The notes under the pieces are model-generated. The model worked only from the letters and a program-made list of their open reading frames with translations. It was not told the origin of the DNA and made no database searches. This document shows, one piece after another, positions 1 through 9,661 of a stretch of 64,000 nt of DNA (positions within the stretch are counted from its first letter, which is position 1; every line of letters begins with the position of its first letter). The position numbers and the translations under genes are program-made. The stretch comes from Leishmania donovani (lineage: Eukaryota; Euglenozoa; Kinetoplastea; Trypanosomatida; Trypanosomatidae): assembly GCF_000227135.1 (NCBI RefSeq), contig NC_018263.1, positions 1,251,626 through 1,315,625 on the forward strand, read 5' to 3'.

Positions 1-1047
1 ATACGAGGCTCCCGTAATGTGCTTGGCACAACTGAAAAACAGAGTGGTGTATTCTCTGGAACGAGTTCTTCGACACCTCTTTTTTGAAAATGCAGCATAT
101 TGTCTCCTCAATAATACTCCACTTGTCAGAAAAGGTGGAATACTCTGCCATGCGCTTTCGACTCGACACCAAACTAGACATTGAAAACGCAAAGCGTTCT
201 TTTGCTGACTGACATCACAGAGCTAGTATTCAATATGAGAAAGAAAAGTTCACGGACTAAAGCGAAGAGCAGTTTCTCCTTAAAGCACAAAAACAAACGA
301 GAAGGAGGTTAGAGCAAAAGCGAGAGCACTGGCTGTTGCAAAAGGGAGTGCATCCTTTTCTGAATTGCTCGTGCCGACACTAGGTACGGGCGTGACAATA
401 TATGCGAGAGCACATACTGTGCAGCGCGGCTGAGTAGGCATAACAGACTGCGAGAGTCGTTAACTAAATAAGCTGATGGTTTCACCACTGGTACTGTAAG
501 GAAACGAGTTCAGTGCCAACACAGTTGACCAGATGCTCGTAGCCCTGTTTACTTTTTCAATCAGTATTTTGTTGTTCTTCCCTTTACCACATTAGTGAAA
601 TGCTTAGATAAATATATCGATTAACAACAAAAGCAACGATGTTAACGCGCCTTAAACTGTTAGCAACACCAAAAGAAAACAGATAACATGCTACCTTTTA
701 CCTGCGTTGTGGTTTCCACTAGCATCCCCCGCATGGGATCGAAGAGCGCGACATGGAAAAAAAGAAAGACTCTTGCCAGGAGCCCTGCTTCAGTTCTTTT
801 TTTTTTATTTTTACTGGTTTCACAACTTTCTGCTTTTGCCACCGTCAACAACCATGCATTACAAGAAGCAAAACTTGCTTTGTGTTTGCTTTCCAGGCAC
901 ATCCGCTAGAAAACAACAACAGCAAAAAGGAAAGCGGCGACACAAGCTAAGAGTGCGATAAACCGACAGACAGTCCCCATCACACACGCAATCCAAATTG
1001 CTCAGCACAGTGTGTCAAATAAATAGGGATGGCATGTGCTTAGCGCA
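1..1047. other. Intergenic / 3' region of fibrillarin gene
   Basis: No convincing gene. The stretch is more AT-rich than most of the window and carries only short, low-complexity open frames on both strands. As the fibrillarin gene reads leftwards, its 3' UTR and polyadenylation site should lie here. No tRNA- or rRNA-like structure was seen. Confidence 0.6.
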
Positions 1048-1983
1048 TTATTGCTTCGACTTCTTGACAGGGCGATACACGCCAACAACTACAGCGTGGT
1101 CGCGCTCGAATGGCTCAAGAGACACCTGCTCCAGCGGCTTCAGCTTGTCCTTCTTCAGCTTGTTCAGCTCCGACGCGATGACTACAGGGGCCTCCAGGGT
1201 GGAGTCAATGCAGTTAGCCTTGATAGAGATTACATAGTGACCACCATTCTGCAGAAAAGCTTGTGCATTGAGTGCAAGAATTCGCGCTTGGTCTGGCTGG
1301 GCGACATCCATGAAAATGCAATCCACCATCGGCACAAGCATACGGTACTTCATGGGGTAGCGGGCATCCTCAATAATGGGCACAATATTCGGGCGGCGCT
1401 TCGACATCTCCACTAAATCACGGCCTACACGGTGCGAGAACTCCACAGCATACACCATTCCCTCCGGGCCCACAAGGTCGCTCACATGGCTGACGGTGGT
1501 ACCCGTTGCACCGCCGAGGTACAGCACCTTCGAGCCGGGACCCATGTGAATGCTACTCACACCAGCGTAGATGGCGGAGGCCAGCTTGGAGCGGTAGGGG
1601 TTCCACAGACGGTACTCCTTCTTGTCATCACCTCCTTGCGTTGCACCCAGCTCGATACGCTTCTCGCCATAAACGGAAATACCAGGCACCATGTTCAGCG
1701 TGCAAAGAGAGTCGGTCTTGGCCTTAGAAATGAACACGCCAGGATGCAGCATGTGTGGCTCCACGATAACCTTGGCACCCGCACCACCGCCGCCACGGCC
1801 ACCACCGCGACCGCCTCCACGGCCACCACCGCGACCGCCGCCACGGCCTCCGCCACGCGCNNNGCCTCCGCCACGCGCGCCGCCGCGACCGCCGCCACGG
1901 CCTCCACCACGCGCGCCGCCGCCACGGCCACCGCCGCGACCGCCACCGCGCCCACCACCGCCACGTCCAAAGCCACCGCGCAT
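1048..1983 (-). CDS. NOP1: Fibrillarin, rRNA 2'-O-methyltransferase
   Basis: Nucleolar methyltransferase that, within box C/D snoRNPs, adds 2'-O-methyl groups to pre-rRNA using S-adenosylmethionine. Residues 1 to about 70 are a Gly/Arg-rich domain made almost only of GGRGG-type repeats. The rest is the fibrillarin methyltransferase fold: the SAM-binding stretch YLGGATGTTVSHVSDLVGP, followed by VYAVEFSHR and the acidic segment VDCIFMDVAQPDQ, match the family closely. The length (311 aa) is normal. The start is an ATG at the head of the Gly/Arg repeat. Three unknown bases (1861-1863) fall inside the repeat, so one or two residues are undetermined; the frame is kept. The C-terminus ends in the basic tail PVKKSKQ. 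Confidence 0.97.
   Translation of the reverse strand: MRGGFGRGGGGRGGGRGGGRGGGARGGGRGGGRGGARGGGXARGGGRGGGRGGGRGGGRGGGRGGGGAGAKVIVEPHMLHPGVFISKAKTDSLCTLNMVPGISVYGEKRIELGATQGGDDKKEYRLWNPYRSKLASAIYAGVSSIHMGPGSKVLYLGGATGTTVSHVSDLVGPEGMVYAVEFSHRVGRDLVEMSKRRPNIVPIIEDARYPMKYRMLVPMVDCIFMDVAQPDQARILALNAQAFLQNGGHYVISIKANCIDSTLEAPVVIASELNKLKKDKLKPLEQVSLEPFERDHAVVVGVYRPVKKSKQ
1861..1863. other. Three unresolved bases (NNN)
   Basis: An NNN sits in the repetitive Gly/Arg-coding part of the fibrillarin gene. It probably marks uncertain repeat length in the assembly. Confidence 0.95.
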
Positions 1984-2609
1984 TTTCGACTCTTGTTTGG
2001 CTTGCGAAGCTTGAAAGAATACTCTCTGTTATGTTCACATGGGATTATTTGTTGATCGGAGAGCATATCACACATTTGAATGCAAGAGAGGTGCAGGGAA
2101 GAATGGAGGAAACACAGAGCGAACTAGAAAGTCTTCATAGAAGCTGTGTACCTGCCTGTGCAAGCAGTTCTATTTCGACGGACTTTGAATTGCATGAAGT
2201 TTCTGCGTTTTGGCTGACCTTGACATCATAGAGATCCATGCATGGGCCAGCGTTCCAGTGAGCACATATAGGAATTTGCTATTGCTCTTGTGCACATGCA
2301 CCTTGTTTCGCCCCAGGGTAATATAATCACGTGCGATGGGCTGGGAAGCGGCGTGTCAAAGCGCTCATGTACCACGAAGGCCCGCCTCCGATGTAGAGAA
2401 AATGCGCCAGCGCAAATCAACTCGCTGCTGCACCTCTCCGAGTGCGCTTGCGCGCGCCGGCTTTGTCGTTCGCGGCGTCCGGGCTTTTTTGTTTCGGGGC
2501 CCTGGCGGCGCTGGGTGGGGTGGCGGTCCGGGCTTTCCTCCGGCGGCCGCCCCCCTCTCGCGGGGGTGAGGGGCGGCGGCCCCTTCCGGGCCCGGGCCCT
2601 AGGGCCCCT

Positions 2610-2652
2610 TTGGGTTGGCCCAGGGGCAGCAGCGGCGCGGGCCCCCGGGCCC
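2610..2652. repeat. 43-bp direct repeat, left copy flanking gap
   Basis: A 43-bp GC-rich sequence (starting ttgggttggcccagg) ends exactly at the first N. An identical copy begins at the first base after the gap (2752-2794). The pair either belongs to a collapsed tandem array or is the same sequence placed on both contig ends by the assembler. Confidence 0.9.
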
Positions 2653-2751
2653 NNNNNNNNNNNNNNNNNNNNNNNNNNNNNNNNNNNNNNNNNNNNNNNN
2701 NNNNNNNNNNNNNNNNNNNNNNNNNNNNNNNNNNNNNNNNNNNNNNNNNNN
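2653..2751. other. Assembly gap (99 N)
   Basis: A run of 99 unknown bases, close to a default scaffold-gap size, so the true length is unknown. Confidence 0.99.
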
Positions 2752-2794
2752 TTGGGTTGGCCCAGGGGCAGCAGCGGCGCGGGCCCCCGGGCCC
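2752..2794. repeat. 43-bp direct repeat, right copy flanking gap
   Basis: Identical in all 43 bases to 2610-2652. It begins directly after the N run. Confidence 0.9.
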
Positions 2795-2999
2795 GTTCGG
2801 CCCCCGCGGGGGCCGGGGGTTGGTTTTCGTGGCGGGACGGTAGGGTGGGGGGTGGAGGGGGGGTTCTCGCAAGCCGCTTTGTAAAGGATTCCTTGCTTTT
2901 TTCCGGTTTTGGGTAAGGTGTCGCGCCGGTGTTTTCACAGCCTATGCGCCAGGGCGCGGAAATTTGAGTGTTAGCGCGTGGACGCGATGTGTCCCTGCG

Positions 3000-3797
3000 C
3001 TAAGGCGTTAAAATGCCGGCGGCGTCTATTACGCGCTCGTGCCAGTCCGCGTCCGCGGACAAGTCCACCAGCTGCGGCGCAGCGCGGCTCGGCGGCTGGT
3101 GAAGACTTTCGATGAACTTTTGCAGCAGAACTGGCGCTGTTGCCTGCACCAGCGGTGGCGACTCGGTGATGCCGCGGTGCTGCATTTCGTTGCTGAGTGA
3201 TGTGGCGCGCCGGTCCGGCAGCTCACACATAATTATGTCGTCGAAGAAGTGCAGATCGCTTGCGACGTTGAGACTGGCTCCATGCATGGAAACCCAACTC
3301 CCCAGCTGAAGCCCGATGGCGCCGAGCTTCTGCGCCGGGATGTCTTTGTACTGGTCAGCCCATACCCCAGTCTTGAATCGATGTGTTGGTATGTGGTACA
3401 TTGCAGCTGTCTGAATCATTGCCTCTTCCAGTGCCCAGCTGAACCACTCAATCGGCGAGCGTGGCTTCCCCGCTGTGCAATCTTTCCACAGAAGTTGGAT
3501 GTTGACGATTGGGTACATGGTGAGCTGTCCAGGGCCGTGGTAGGTGATACCGCCGCCTCGCCGCGTCTTGACGACGTCGATGCTGCAGTGCGGCGGAAGC
3601 CCGTGAGCGGTGTCACGTCGACCTACGGTGTACACAGGGGTGCTGTGTTCCACTAGGATTACGACATCCGGCAATAGCGGCAGCTTCGACTCACCGCGGC
3701 GCACACTCACTTGTCGAGCGATCTTGGCGTTGAATATCGTTTCTTGTAGGCTCAGCACACGCCGGTACTCGCGCTTGCCGATGAAAAATGCCTTCAT
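3000..3797 (-). CDS. LipB-type octanoyl-ACP:protein N-octanoyltransferase
   Basis: Transfers octanoyl groups from acyl-carrier protein to lipoyl domains, the first step of mitochondrial lipoic acid synthesis (LipB/LIPT2 family). Visible motifs in the 265-aa product are RRGGGITYHGPGQL near residues 79-92, KLGAIGLQLGSWVSMHG starting at Lys157, and CELPDRRATSLS at Cys191; in the family the Lys and Cys form the catalytic pair. The ATG at 3797 (MKAFFIGKREYRR) was chosen because the frame upstream is low-complexity His/Pro/Thr coded by a GT-rich microsatellite. An obvious mitochondrial presequence is not seen, so the location is inferred from the pathway. A lipoate ligase (LplA) is less likely because the Cys motif fits LipB. 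Confidence 0.9.
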   Translation of the reverse strand: MKAFFIGKREYRRVLSLQETIFNAKIARQVSVRRGESKLPLLPDVVILVEHSTPVYTVGRRDTAHGLPPHCSIDVVKTRRGGGITYHGPGQLTMYPIVNIQLLWKDCTAGKPRSPIEWFSWALEEAMIQTAAMYHIPTHRFKTGVWADQYKDIPAQKLGAIGLQLGSWVSMHGASLNVASDLHFFDDIIMCELPDRRATSLSNEMQHRGITESPPLVQATAPVLLQKFIESLHQPPSRAAPQLVDLSADADWHERVIDAAGILTP

Positions 3798-4372
3798 ATG
3801 GACCACAAAGGTAAGTGGAGGACTACTTTGTGTGCATGTGTGTGGGGAGGGAGGTGGTGGTTGTGTGTGTGTGTGGGGGTGGGAGGAAGAGCCGAAGTCG
3901 GTGACGATAGGGCACGAGATAGCGAGGAAGGCTGCACGGTTGCCGCTGCCCTTGGCATGGTAATATGCAGATGGGTTGACCAAAGGGCGCTGACGAAGTT
4001 ATCACAGGATCAACTCTCTCCTGCATCCTTGCAGAGACACGGGAGAGCGCAGTGCGTGCGTGCTTGAGGCTGCTAGCAACCCAATGCAGCCACACAGGCA
4101 AAGCAAAGGACAGAAACGAAAAACAACGGTAGCGTGCACTTCCTCTTTCTTCCTTGCGTACATCGCGCCCAAAGACACACACTCATGCACACCCAAAATG
4201 GAATCAGCTGAAGCGATTCAACCAAAAACAAAAAAGCGAAGCGATCACGCGGTATATACATCGTGCTCTACGTGGTTCTCTGTTGCCCTCTTTGGATGAG
4301 GTGGCTGTCCTTGACGTCGTTGATCGGGGTCGAGGATATGACTGACGTGGACAGCGCACAACATTGCCTCCT
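3798..4372. other. Intergenic
   Basis: Holds a (GT/GGT)-rich run at about 3835-3895, which is a pyrimidine-rich tract on the minus strand and a plausible trans-splicing signal for the LipB gene. No gene is supported. Confidence 0.6.
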
Positions 4373-6847
4373 CTAAAGCACATCCTCGGGCTCGGGTGTG
4401 GCGACTTCGGCGGACTTGCCGTCGTCCAGCTCCTCATCGTTGAAATCGCCCTCGGCGCTTTTTTCCTCGTCGCCGTGCTTCTTGTCCAGCCGGTTCTCAT
4501 CCTCGATGAGGCGCTCAATGTAGCCGGAGAGGAAGTCCTGGAACTCATCATCGCACACGTTCTCCACGAAGTGCGCGGTGAGGGCACCGGCGCCCTGCTC
4601 GGCTACCCGCAAGCGTGCGTACCACTGACTCAGCACCATTGTGTCCTCGTTCTCATCCGTCGTGGCGAGCTCGATCACCTTGGGCAGGCCGATGATGCGC
4701 AGGATAAACTGTCCGTCCTGCGGCACGGTTGTCTTGAGCGGCGTCAGTGCATTCAGGATGAAGATGTCGTCCACGGCGAGCTCCTGGAAGGCTGCTACCG
4801 CAGTCTCGGGAACACAGTAGCAGAAGCACTCGTCCGGGTAGGCCACGGAGGCACTCAGCGCAAGGGCGGTGAAGGCAAGCGGCTGCTGATGCTTGAGAAG
4901 GGTGCCGTCCGACAGCTCCTTCAGGAACGTCTCACAGTGCGGCACCAGGCCCTTTCCCTCCTCCGGGTCACAGGAGATGAGTAGCAGCGACAGCTTGCCG
5001 TACGACAGGCTCTCCGAAGCCACCTTCTGATCTGCTGCGATGCACATCATATTGATGTCGGAGTAAGGCACTCCTTGCGCTGTCAGATACTCCGCCAGCG
5101 TCGGGAGGTCTGCCGTCGTCGACAATGCCTCGTGCACCGGCGTCGTGTTGTTCGTCAGATCCGCCATCATCGTCGTGCTCTGGGGATAGTGGAGCGGCAA
5201 CGCTGCCACCGTGTTCCACACGTGCATCTCCTCCTCTGTCACCGTTACCCAGCGATTCGTGAAGATCTGATTGACGACGGACTCGTCCTGGTCACCGGTG
5301 GTGTTGACAGTGTCGGCCGGCGGCGCAGACGACGGCGCTTCGCCAAGCTCTTCGTCGTCGCCGTCCTCTGGCTCCATGGTGTCCATAGGTGGCTGCGGTG
5401 CTGAGGACGGCGGGCGCGCATCTTCCTGGAGCTCCTCGTGCTGGTTGTCATTCTCGGCCGCGCCGGGTAACGCTTGCGTGTCGTCCTCTGTGCGAGCCTC
5501 ATCAGCCGGCGCGCCCGAAGCCTCTCCCACACCGCTTTCGCCATGCTCCTCTGCAGGCAGGCTTGGTGACGGCGTGGGGGACTCTGCATCTGCTGCAGCC
5601 TGCTGCCCCGGCAGCTCCTCGTAGGCGCTGTCAGCTTCATTGCCTTCAGGCTGCTGCATCGCTTGCTGCTCCACTGGGTTAGCCACTGCGGGTTCGCCGA
5701 GCTCATGGGTATCTGCGCCTGCCTCATCCGCCTCCGCCGCATCGACGGCGGGCGGCTCGACAACAGGCTCTTCGTCAGCCCCATCCGTGACCGTCTTGGG
5801 CAGCTCTTCTTTTTGCTCGTCATTGTGCGACGGCGCGCCGTGCACCGATGAAGCCGCTTCGGCGGTATCTTCCCCGGCGGGTAAGGTCTCCTGCGCTGCG
5901 TCTGCGTCCACGTCCACTTCTTCCCCACCGACCTCAGCCTCTTCGTCGCCTGCCGCCGCTTCCTCCACCGCCTCACCGGACTCAGCGGACGACGGCCTTT
6001 GAAGCGACGCCCGCGGATCCTCGTCCGCACCTTTCTCCTCTGATTCTGTTGGCTGCAGCTCTTCTGCCGGCGGAGGTGGCGGTGCAGCTGCAGTTGCTGT
6101 GGCCATCGCCCGCTTTTTTGCGACGACGGCCAAAATCGCATCCTTCACCCTCCCGCTATCGCCGACGAATGACTGCAGGTCGGCGGCTGACACTGTGGCC
6201 CCACTGGTGCTCTGCACCTCGGCCGTGATGTCAGCCAAGTCCGCCTCCGACAGCTCCGCCGCCGAGGCGCCGAGCACCGCTTGCACCGCATGCGCGAACT
6301 CGCTCGCGGCCACCTCGTTCTCCGATAGGGAGAAGTGCGACTCCCAAAACCGCAGCACATCAGCGTTCGTGACGTACTCGGAGACAGTGTTCTGCTGATT
6401 GCACAGATCACGCACGATGCGGCAGATCTTCGGGGTGTCTATACCCTCCAGCTGTGCTCGCATCCTGCCTTCCTTGTAGAAGGCGAAGAACGGCTTCGAG
6501 TGATTCTGGCGCTTCTCGAGCATCTCTTTCCAGAAGCTGACGAGGGTGTCCTTGGAGAACACCATCCCCTTCTGCTGAGGATGATGGGGCTTCATCTCAT
6601 CTGGGTCCTTGAGGCTCTCCAGCACCGCATTGCACTCCACCGAGAAGAACCGCAGGTGGACCAGGTCGCCGGCGTCGGTGAAGAGACGGCGGAAGGTGTC
6701 ACTGAGCGCTTTGCAGTGACCCCACTCTGCGTTGTACACATCCAGCACCGCCACACCGTGCTGGGCCTCCGAGAGCTGGAGCTCGCCTTCCAGCTGTGAG
6801 GCCGTGGCGATGTTCTTCACCACATCCTTGTGCGCTTGCGTCTGCAT
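4373..6847 (-). CDS. Large thioredoxin-fold protein, NME8/TXNDC-like (putative flagellar)
   Basis: 824-aa protein. Residues about 28-160 resemble the thioredoxin domain of the flagellar NME8/TXNDC3-TXNDC6 family (GVAVLDVYNAEWGHCKAL, then a KPFFAFYKEGR strand). The redox motif is WGHC at residues 42-45, so only one Cys of the normal CxxC remains; thiol-disulfide activity is doubtful. Residues about 250-520 are a long low-complexity Glu/Ala/Pro/Asp linker. About 530-790 form a second folded region that I do not recognise; it could be a diverged NDK-like module. The tail is acidic. The start is the first ATG of the frame, directly before the thioredoxin fold. An axonemal role is inferred only from the family resemblance. 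Confidence 0.8.
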   Translation of the reverse strand: MQTQAHKDVVKNIATASQLEGELQLSEAQHGVAVLDVYNAEWGHCKALSDTFRRLFTDAGDLVHLRFFSVECNAVLESLKDPDEMKPHHPQQKGMVFSKDTLVSFWKEMLEKRQNHSKPFFAFYKEGRMRAQLEGIDTPKICRIVRDLCNQQNTVSEYVTNADVLRFWESHFSLSENEVAASEFAHAVQAVLGASAAELSEADLADITAEVQSTSGATVSAADLQSFVGDSGRVKDAILAVVAKKRAMATATAAAPPPPPAEELQPTESEEKGADEDPRASLQRPSSAESGEAVEEAAAGDEEAEVGGEEVDVDADAAQETLPAGEDTAEAASSVHGAPSHNDEQKEELPKTVTDGADEEPVVEPPAVDAAEADEAGADTHELGEPAVANPVEQQAMQQPEGNEADSAYEELPGQQAAADAESPTPSPSLPAEEHGESGVGEASGAPADEARTEDDTQALPGAAENDNQHEELQEDARPPSSAPQPPMDTMEPEDGDDEELGEAPSSAPPADTVNTTGDQDESVVNQIFTNRWVTVTEEEMHVWNTVAALPLHYPQSTTMMADLTNNTTPVHEALSTTADLPTLAEYLTAQGVPYSDINMMCIAADQKVASESLSYGKLSLLLISCDPEEGKGLVPHCETFLKELSDGTLLKHQQPLAFTALALSASVAYPDECFCYCVPETAVAAFQELAVDDIFILNALTPLKTTVPQDGQFILRIIGLPKVIELATTDENEDTMVLSQWYARLRVAEQGAGALTAHFVENVCDDEFQDFLSGYIERLIEDENRLDKKHGDEEKSAEGDFNDEELDDGKSAEVATPEPEDVL

Positions 6848-7006
6848 CGTCCTTGCGGTGCGTGCTTTCGGGATCCTTTACGATTTGCGTGTGTGTAAAG
6901 GAATTTGTCGTCCGTGCATGCAACAATCAAGGAAAGAACCGCGCAGACACCGGCACTGAAAGGAAGAGTAGCAACAACAAAACAATGAGGAGGAAAGGAT
7001 AGCGAT

Positions 7007-7052
7007 GGGGTGTGGGTGTGGGTGTGGGTGTGGGTGGTGGTGGTGGTGGTGG
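7007..7052. repeat. (GGGTGT)n / (GGT)n G-rich microsatellite
   Basis: About four GGGTGT units run into six or so GGT units. On the transcribed (minus) sense this is C/A-rich and lies upstream of the thioredoxin-like gene. Confidence 0.9.
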
Positions 7053-7724
7053 CTGGGAAATGGGACACACCATGAAAGCACCCCGGGCAGGACTCTCTCG
7101 CAGACAAGCACGAATGTGACCTCGAAGCGAATATCAACCAAGAGGGGGAGAGAACCGCGAAGCTAAAGAAAGAGGCACGTGCGATTGAGTCGCACCTGCC
7201 AGGAAGCGTGGTGGCCGGCAGCGCGCGTGTATGTGTGTGGCAAGAGAGGGGAGGCAAGGGGGACCATAAAGAGAACGAGACAAAGGCTTGTGTGTGTGGT
7301 GGGGAGGGGGCAGGCGTGATGGACAGAGGGAACTACATGCTCGTCCTCTCCTCCTCTCTCCGTTGCTGCTTTTCCAGCGCGCTTTGGTTGATAGCGCGAC
7401 TTGCCAGGAGGATGACGCAGACGTGCGAAAAAAAAAACGACACCACAGGAGAGGAGGGAGGGAGGTTGCATCGCACACCGATGCTGAGTCAGGTACCACC
7501 GGTGACAGCGCAAGAGGGGCTGCGTGTGCCTTTACAGCTTCGGCACCATCCGAGAGACGACCCCCGGCCGAGCTTCGAATGGCTCTCGCTTTTGCGTGCA
7601 CTTTTCCCTACTGAGAAGGAGACGAGAGAGAAAAGGATGCACATTCGAACGCGTCCCTCCCATTCGCTGAGGTGTGTGCGAAGCGGCTCTCGGGTCACAG
7701 ACGCTCACAAGCACAGAAAAAAAC

Positions 7725-7741
7725 TATATATATATATATAA
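7725..7741. repeat. (TA)8 tract
   Basis: Uninterrupted TA dinucleotide run in intergenic DNA, self-complementary. Confidence 0.9.
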
Positions 7742-8031
7742 GACGTTCGAGCCAGTGCTAATGTACATGTTGCGCAGAACAAGCGGAGGAGGGGAAGTGA
7801 TGACGAGGAAGACGGTGCCCACTTCCCCGAATCACCCGCCGCCGTCTCCAACTGCGAGGGGAGGGGGGAGGGAGAAAGAGAGAGGAGGGCTATGAAGAAG
7901 GATGGAGAGCCACTCCAGAGAACAGAATACCACTTATGCACCGGCATTCCAAAAGGGTGGCTGTGCAGAGCGGCTTCCTGCGCTTCACCTGAAGCTTACC
8001 CGACGATTGTTAGCCGCTTGCCGCACCGACC

Positions 8032-8622
8032 TCAGTGGGCGTCTGGTGCGCGTGCTTCTTTGGCGCCACAGTGTGCACACGTCGCCGCCGTGGTGCCAAC
8101 AAAGTGAGTTTGAATGGGTGGAAGAGCTATCGCCTCGTGAGAGGTGCGAGCAGGCGACGAAGTCGGCGGCGTACTAGCGACGGAGCGCGGTCGAGCTTGT
8201 GGAGTGCCTGTTGATCGTGTGGAGGGAGTGTGCGAGGTCAAGAACATGCCGACGGGGGCGAGCGGCTCAGGTGGGGCACTCACGGAGCTGTGGCAGGCTT
8301 GATCTCTGCCTTCATTATTCATCAGAGCGAATGTGGGTGGGCCGTGACTTTGGAACGGCCGCGGTGATATGAGCGGCAGCGTTGACGGCTTCGCAGGCCC
8401 CTGCGCCACAGGGTGTGGTGTGCAGTGATCTCGTTGGCATACATGAGATACATTTCCGTCGTGCGGTTCTTCTGTGGCTGTCCGTGTCGTCGAGGCCGTG
8501 ACGTTGCCACTGTGAGGTAGATACTCCTCCTCCATCGTCGCCGTGCCCCATAGCGTTTGCAGATCGCTCAGTCGCGACCGTAGCGCAGAGACGGTGATGC
8601 CCTCATTTGGAGTAACGTCCAT
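8032..8622 (-). CDS. Ser/Thr/Pro-rich hypothetical protein
   Basis: 196-aa open frame with a true ATG and a plausible folded N-terminus (ITVSALRSRLSDLQTLWGTA looks amphipathic and helical). A Ser/Thr/Pro-rich, probably disordered middle follows. The C-terminal part holds a CAHC pair (CxxC) that could be half of a zinc site. I do not recognise a family. It occupies an otherwise 3.5-kb gene-free interval in the right orientation, which supports it being real, but the low complexity means it could also be spurious. Confidence 0.55.
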   Translation of the reverse strand: MDVTPNEGITVSALRSRLSDLQTLWGTATMEEEYLPHSGNVTASTTRTATEEPHDGNVSHVCQRDHCTPHPVAQGPAKPSTLPLISPRPFQSHGPPTFALMNNEGRDQACHSSVSAPPEPLAPVGMFLTSHTPSTRSTGTPQARPRSVASTPPTSSPARTSHEAIALPPIQTHFVGTTAATCAHCGAKEARAPDAH

Positions 8623-8646
8623 TAGAACGGATCATAGGCTACCGTG

Positions 8647-8672
8647 ACACACACACACACACACACACACAC
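8647..8672. repeat. (AC)13 microsatellite
   Basis: Perfect AC dinucleotide run about 25 bp upstream (in the sense of transcription) of the 8032-8622 gene. Confidence 0.95.
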
Positions 8673-9623
8673 GTCGTTAAGAGCAGCAGTGTGGTTGCTT
8701 TCATCACAGGCAACGTCTTTGTTCACGTAGAAGGTGGGAAAAACAACACAGGCGATGGACGAGAGCAATAGACGAAGGTGGATGGAGGGAGAGAGGGTCG
8801 TGGGCGGAGGCGCAGCCCCGCTTTTTTAGTAACCGGGTGATGTCATGACGGCGAACAACTCACACCAGCACTTTTATTGCGTCTTGTTTACGGCGCACTC
8901 CGGTTACATAGTGAGACGCAAGACATTGCGCTAGGTGATGGGCACTGAACGTGAACATGTCGTAACGACAAGCGCACACATCTTCGCACACCCCTTTTGA
9001 GGCCCACCTTCGTCGCATGAGAGTGAGAGAGAGAGAGAGCGGTGGCGTCAGTGGGGTTGCTGTTTTGTTTATGACCTCCCTCCCCCTTCTGCCTGAGCGA
9101 GGGTCACAACGCGTGCCACGAAGCCCATTTTCTCTTTGAGCTTTCCGTCCTCAGCACCAACGGGTGACCGCCATCGTCCACTCAACCACAAAAAAACAAC
9201 ATAAAGCACCTCGGCCACCCCTTCCCCTGAACACCAACACACATGAACGAAGTGCAGAAGCGCACCGCACAACACCAACGTCATCGGCCAACACACACCG
9301 ACTCAAGCCGAAGAAGGAGAAGGACGAGGGGAAGGGGAAGGGGAGACGATCAAGAACCAGGGCGAGAGAGGGTGAGAGACAGGGAAGGGCCTTCATCCAG
9401 TCCAGCACACAAGGGGGTGCACACACCAGCTATATATTTCTTGGAGGGGGAGGGGGCAGCGATAGTGGAAACGGCAAGATAATCGAGGACAAAAGCAAAG
9501 AAAGGGAGATCGATATGCTGATTTCAAGCTCTTGATGCGTGTGACTCGTAAAGGGCTACGGGCACTGTGTCTTATGTCTGCCATACTCATGCACCCTTTC
9601 TATCCACTCCCCTCCCCCTCCCC

Positions 9624-9626
<3 letters not shown>

Positions 9627-9659
<33 letters not shown>
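9627..9659. repeat. (CA)16 microsatellite
   Basis: Perfect CA run preceded by C/T-rich sequence. Confidence 0.95.

Positions 9660-9661
<2 letters not shown>

Larger units (their letters stand above)
1984..2999. other. Intergenic with assembly gap and GC-rich block
   Basis: This region lies between the 5' end of fibrillarin and the 3' end of the LipB gene. Bases 1984 to about 2450 look like ordinary intergenic sequence. About 2470-2870 is extremely G+C-rich with long G and C runs and the gap. Open frames crossing it are a by-product of the composition (few stop codons) and are not supported as genes. Confidence 0.7.
6848..8031. other. Intergenic
   Basis: Non-coding stretch with a G-rich (GGGTGT)/(GGT) run, a long polypurine segment near 7230-7310 and a (TA)n tract at 7725-7741. 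No supported gene; open frames are low-complexity. Confidence 0.6.

Noticed and set aside
1432..2055. Plus-strand 207-aa frame over the fibrillarin gene
   Set aside because: Antisense shadow of the Gly/Arg repeat; Ala/Thr low-complexity with no motif, while the minus-strand frame is clearly fibrillarin.
2290..2938. Open frames on both strands through the gap
   Set aside because: They consist of Gly/Pro/Arg from GC-rich DNA and run through unknown bases.
5245..6141. 298-aa minus-strand frame within the thioredoxin-like gene
   Set aside because: Arg/Ser-rich frame-shifted shadow of the acidic linker.
6961..7060. Telomere-like repeat
   Set aside because: Units are GGGTGT/GGT, not TTAGGG; it is an internal microsatellite.
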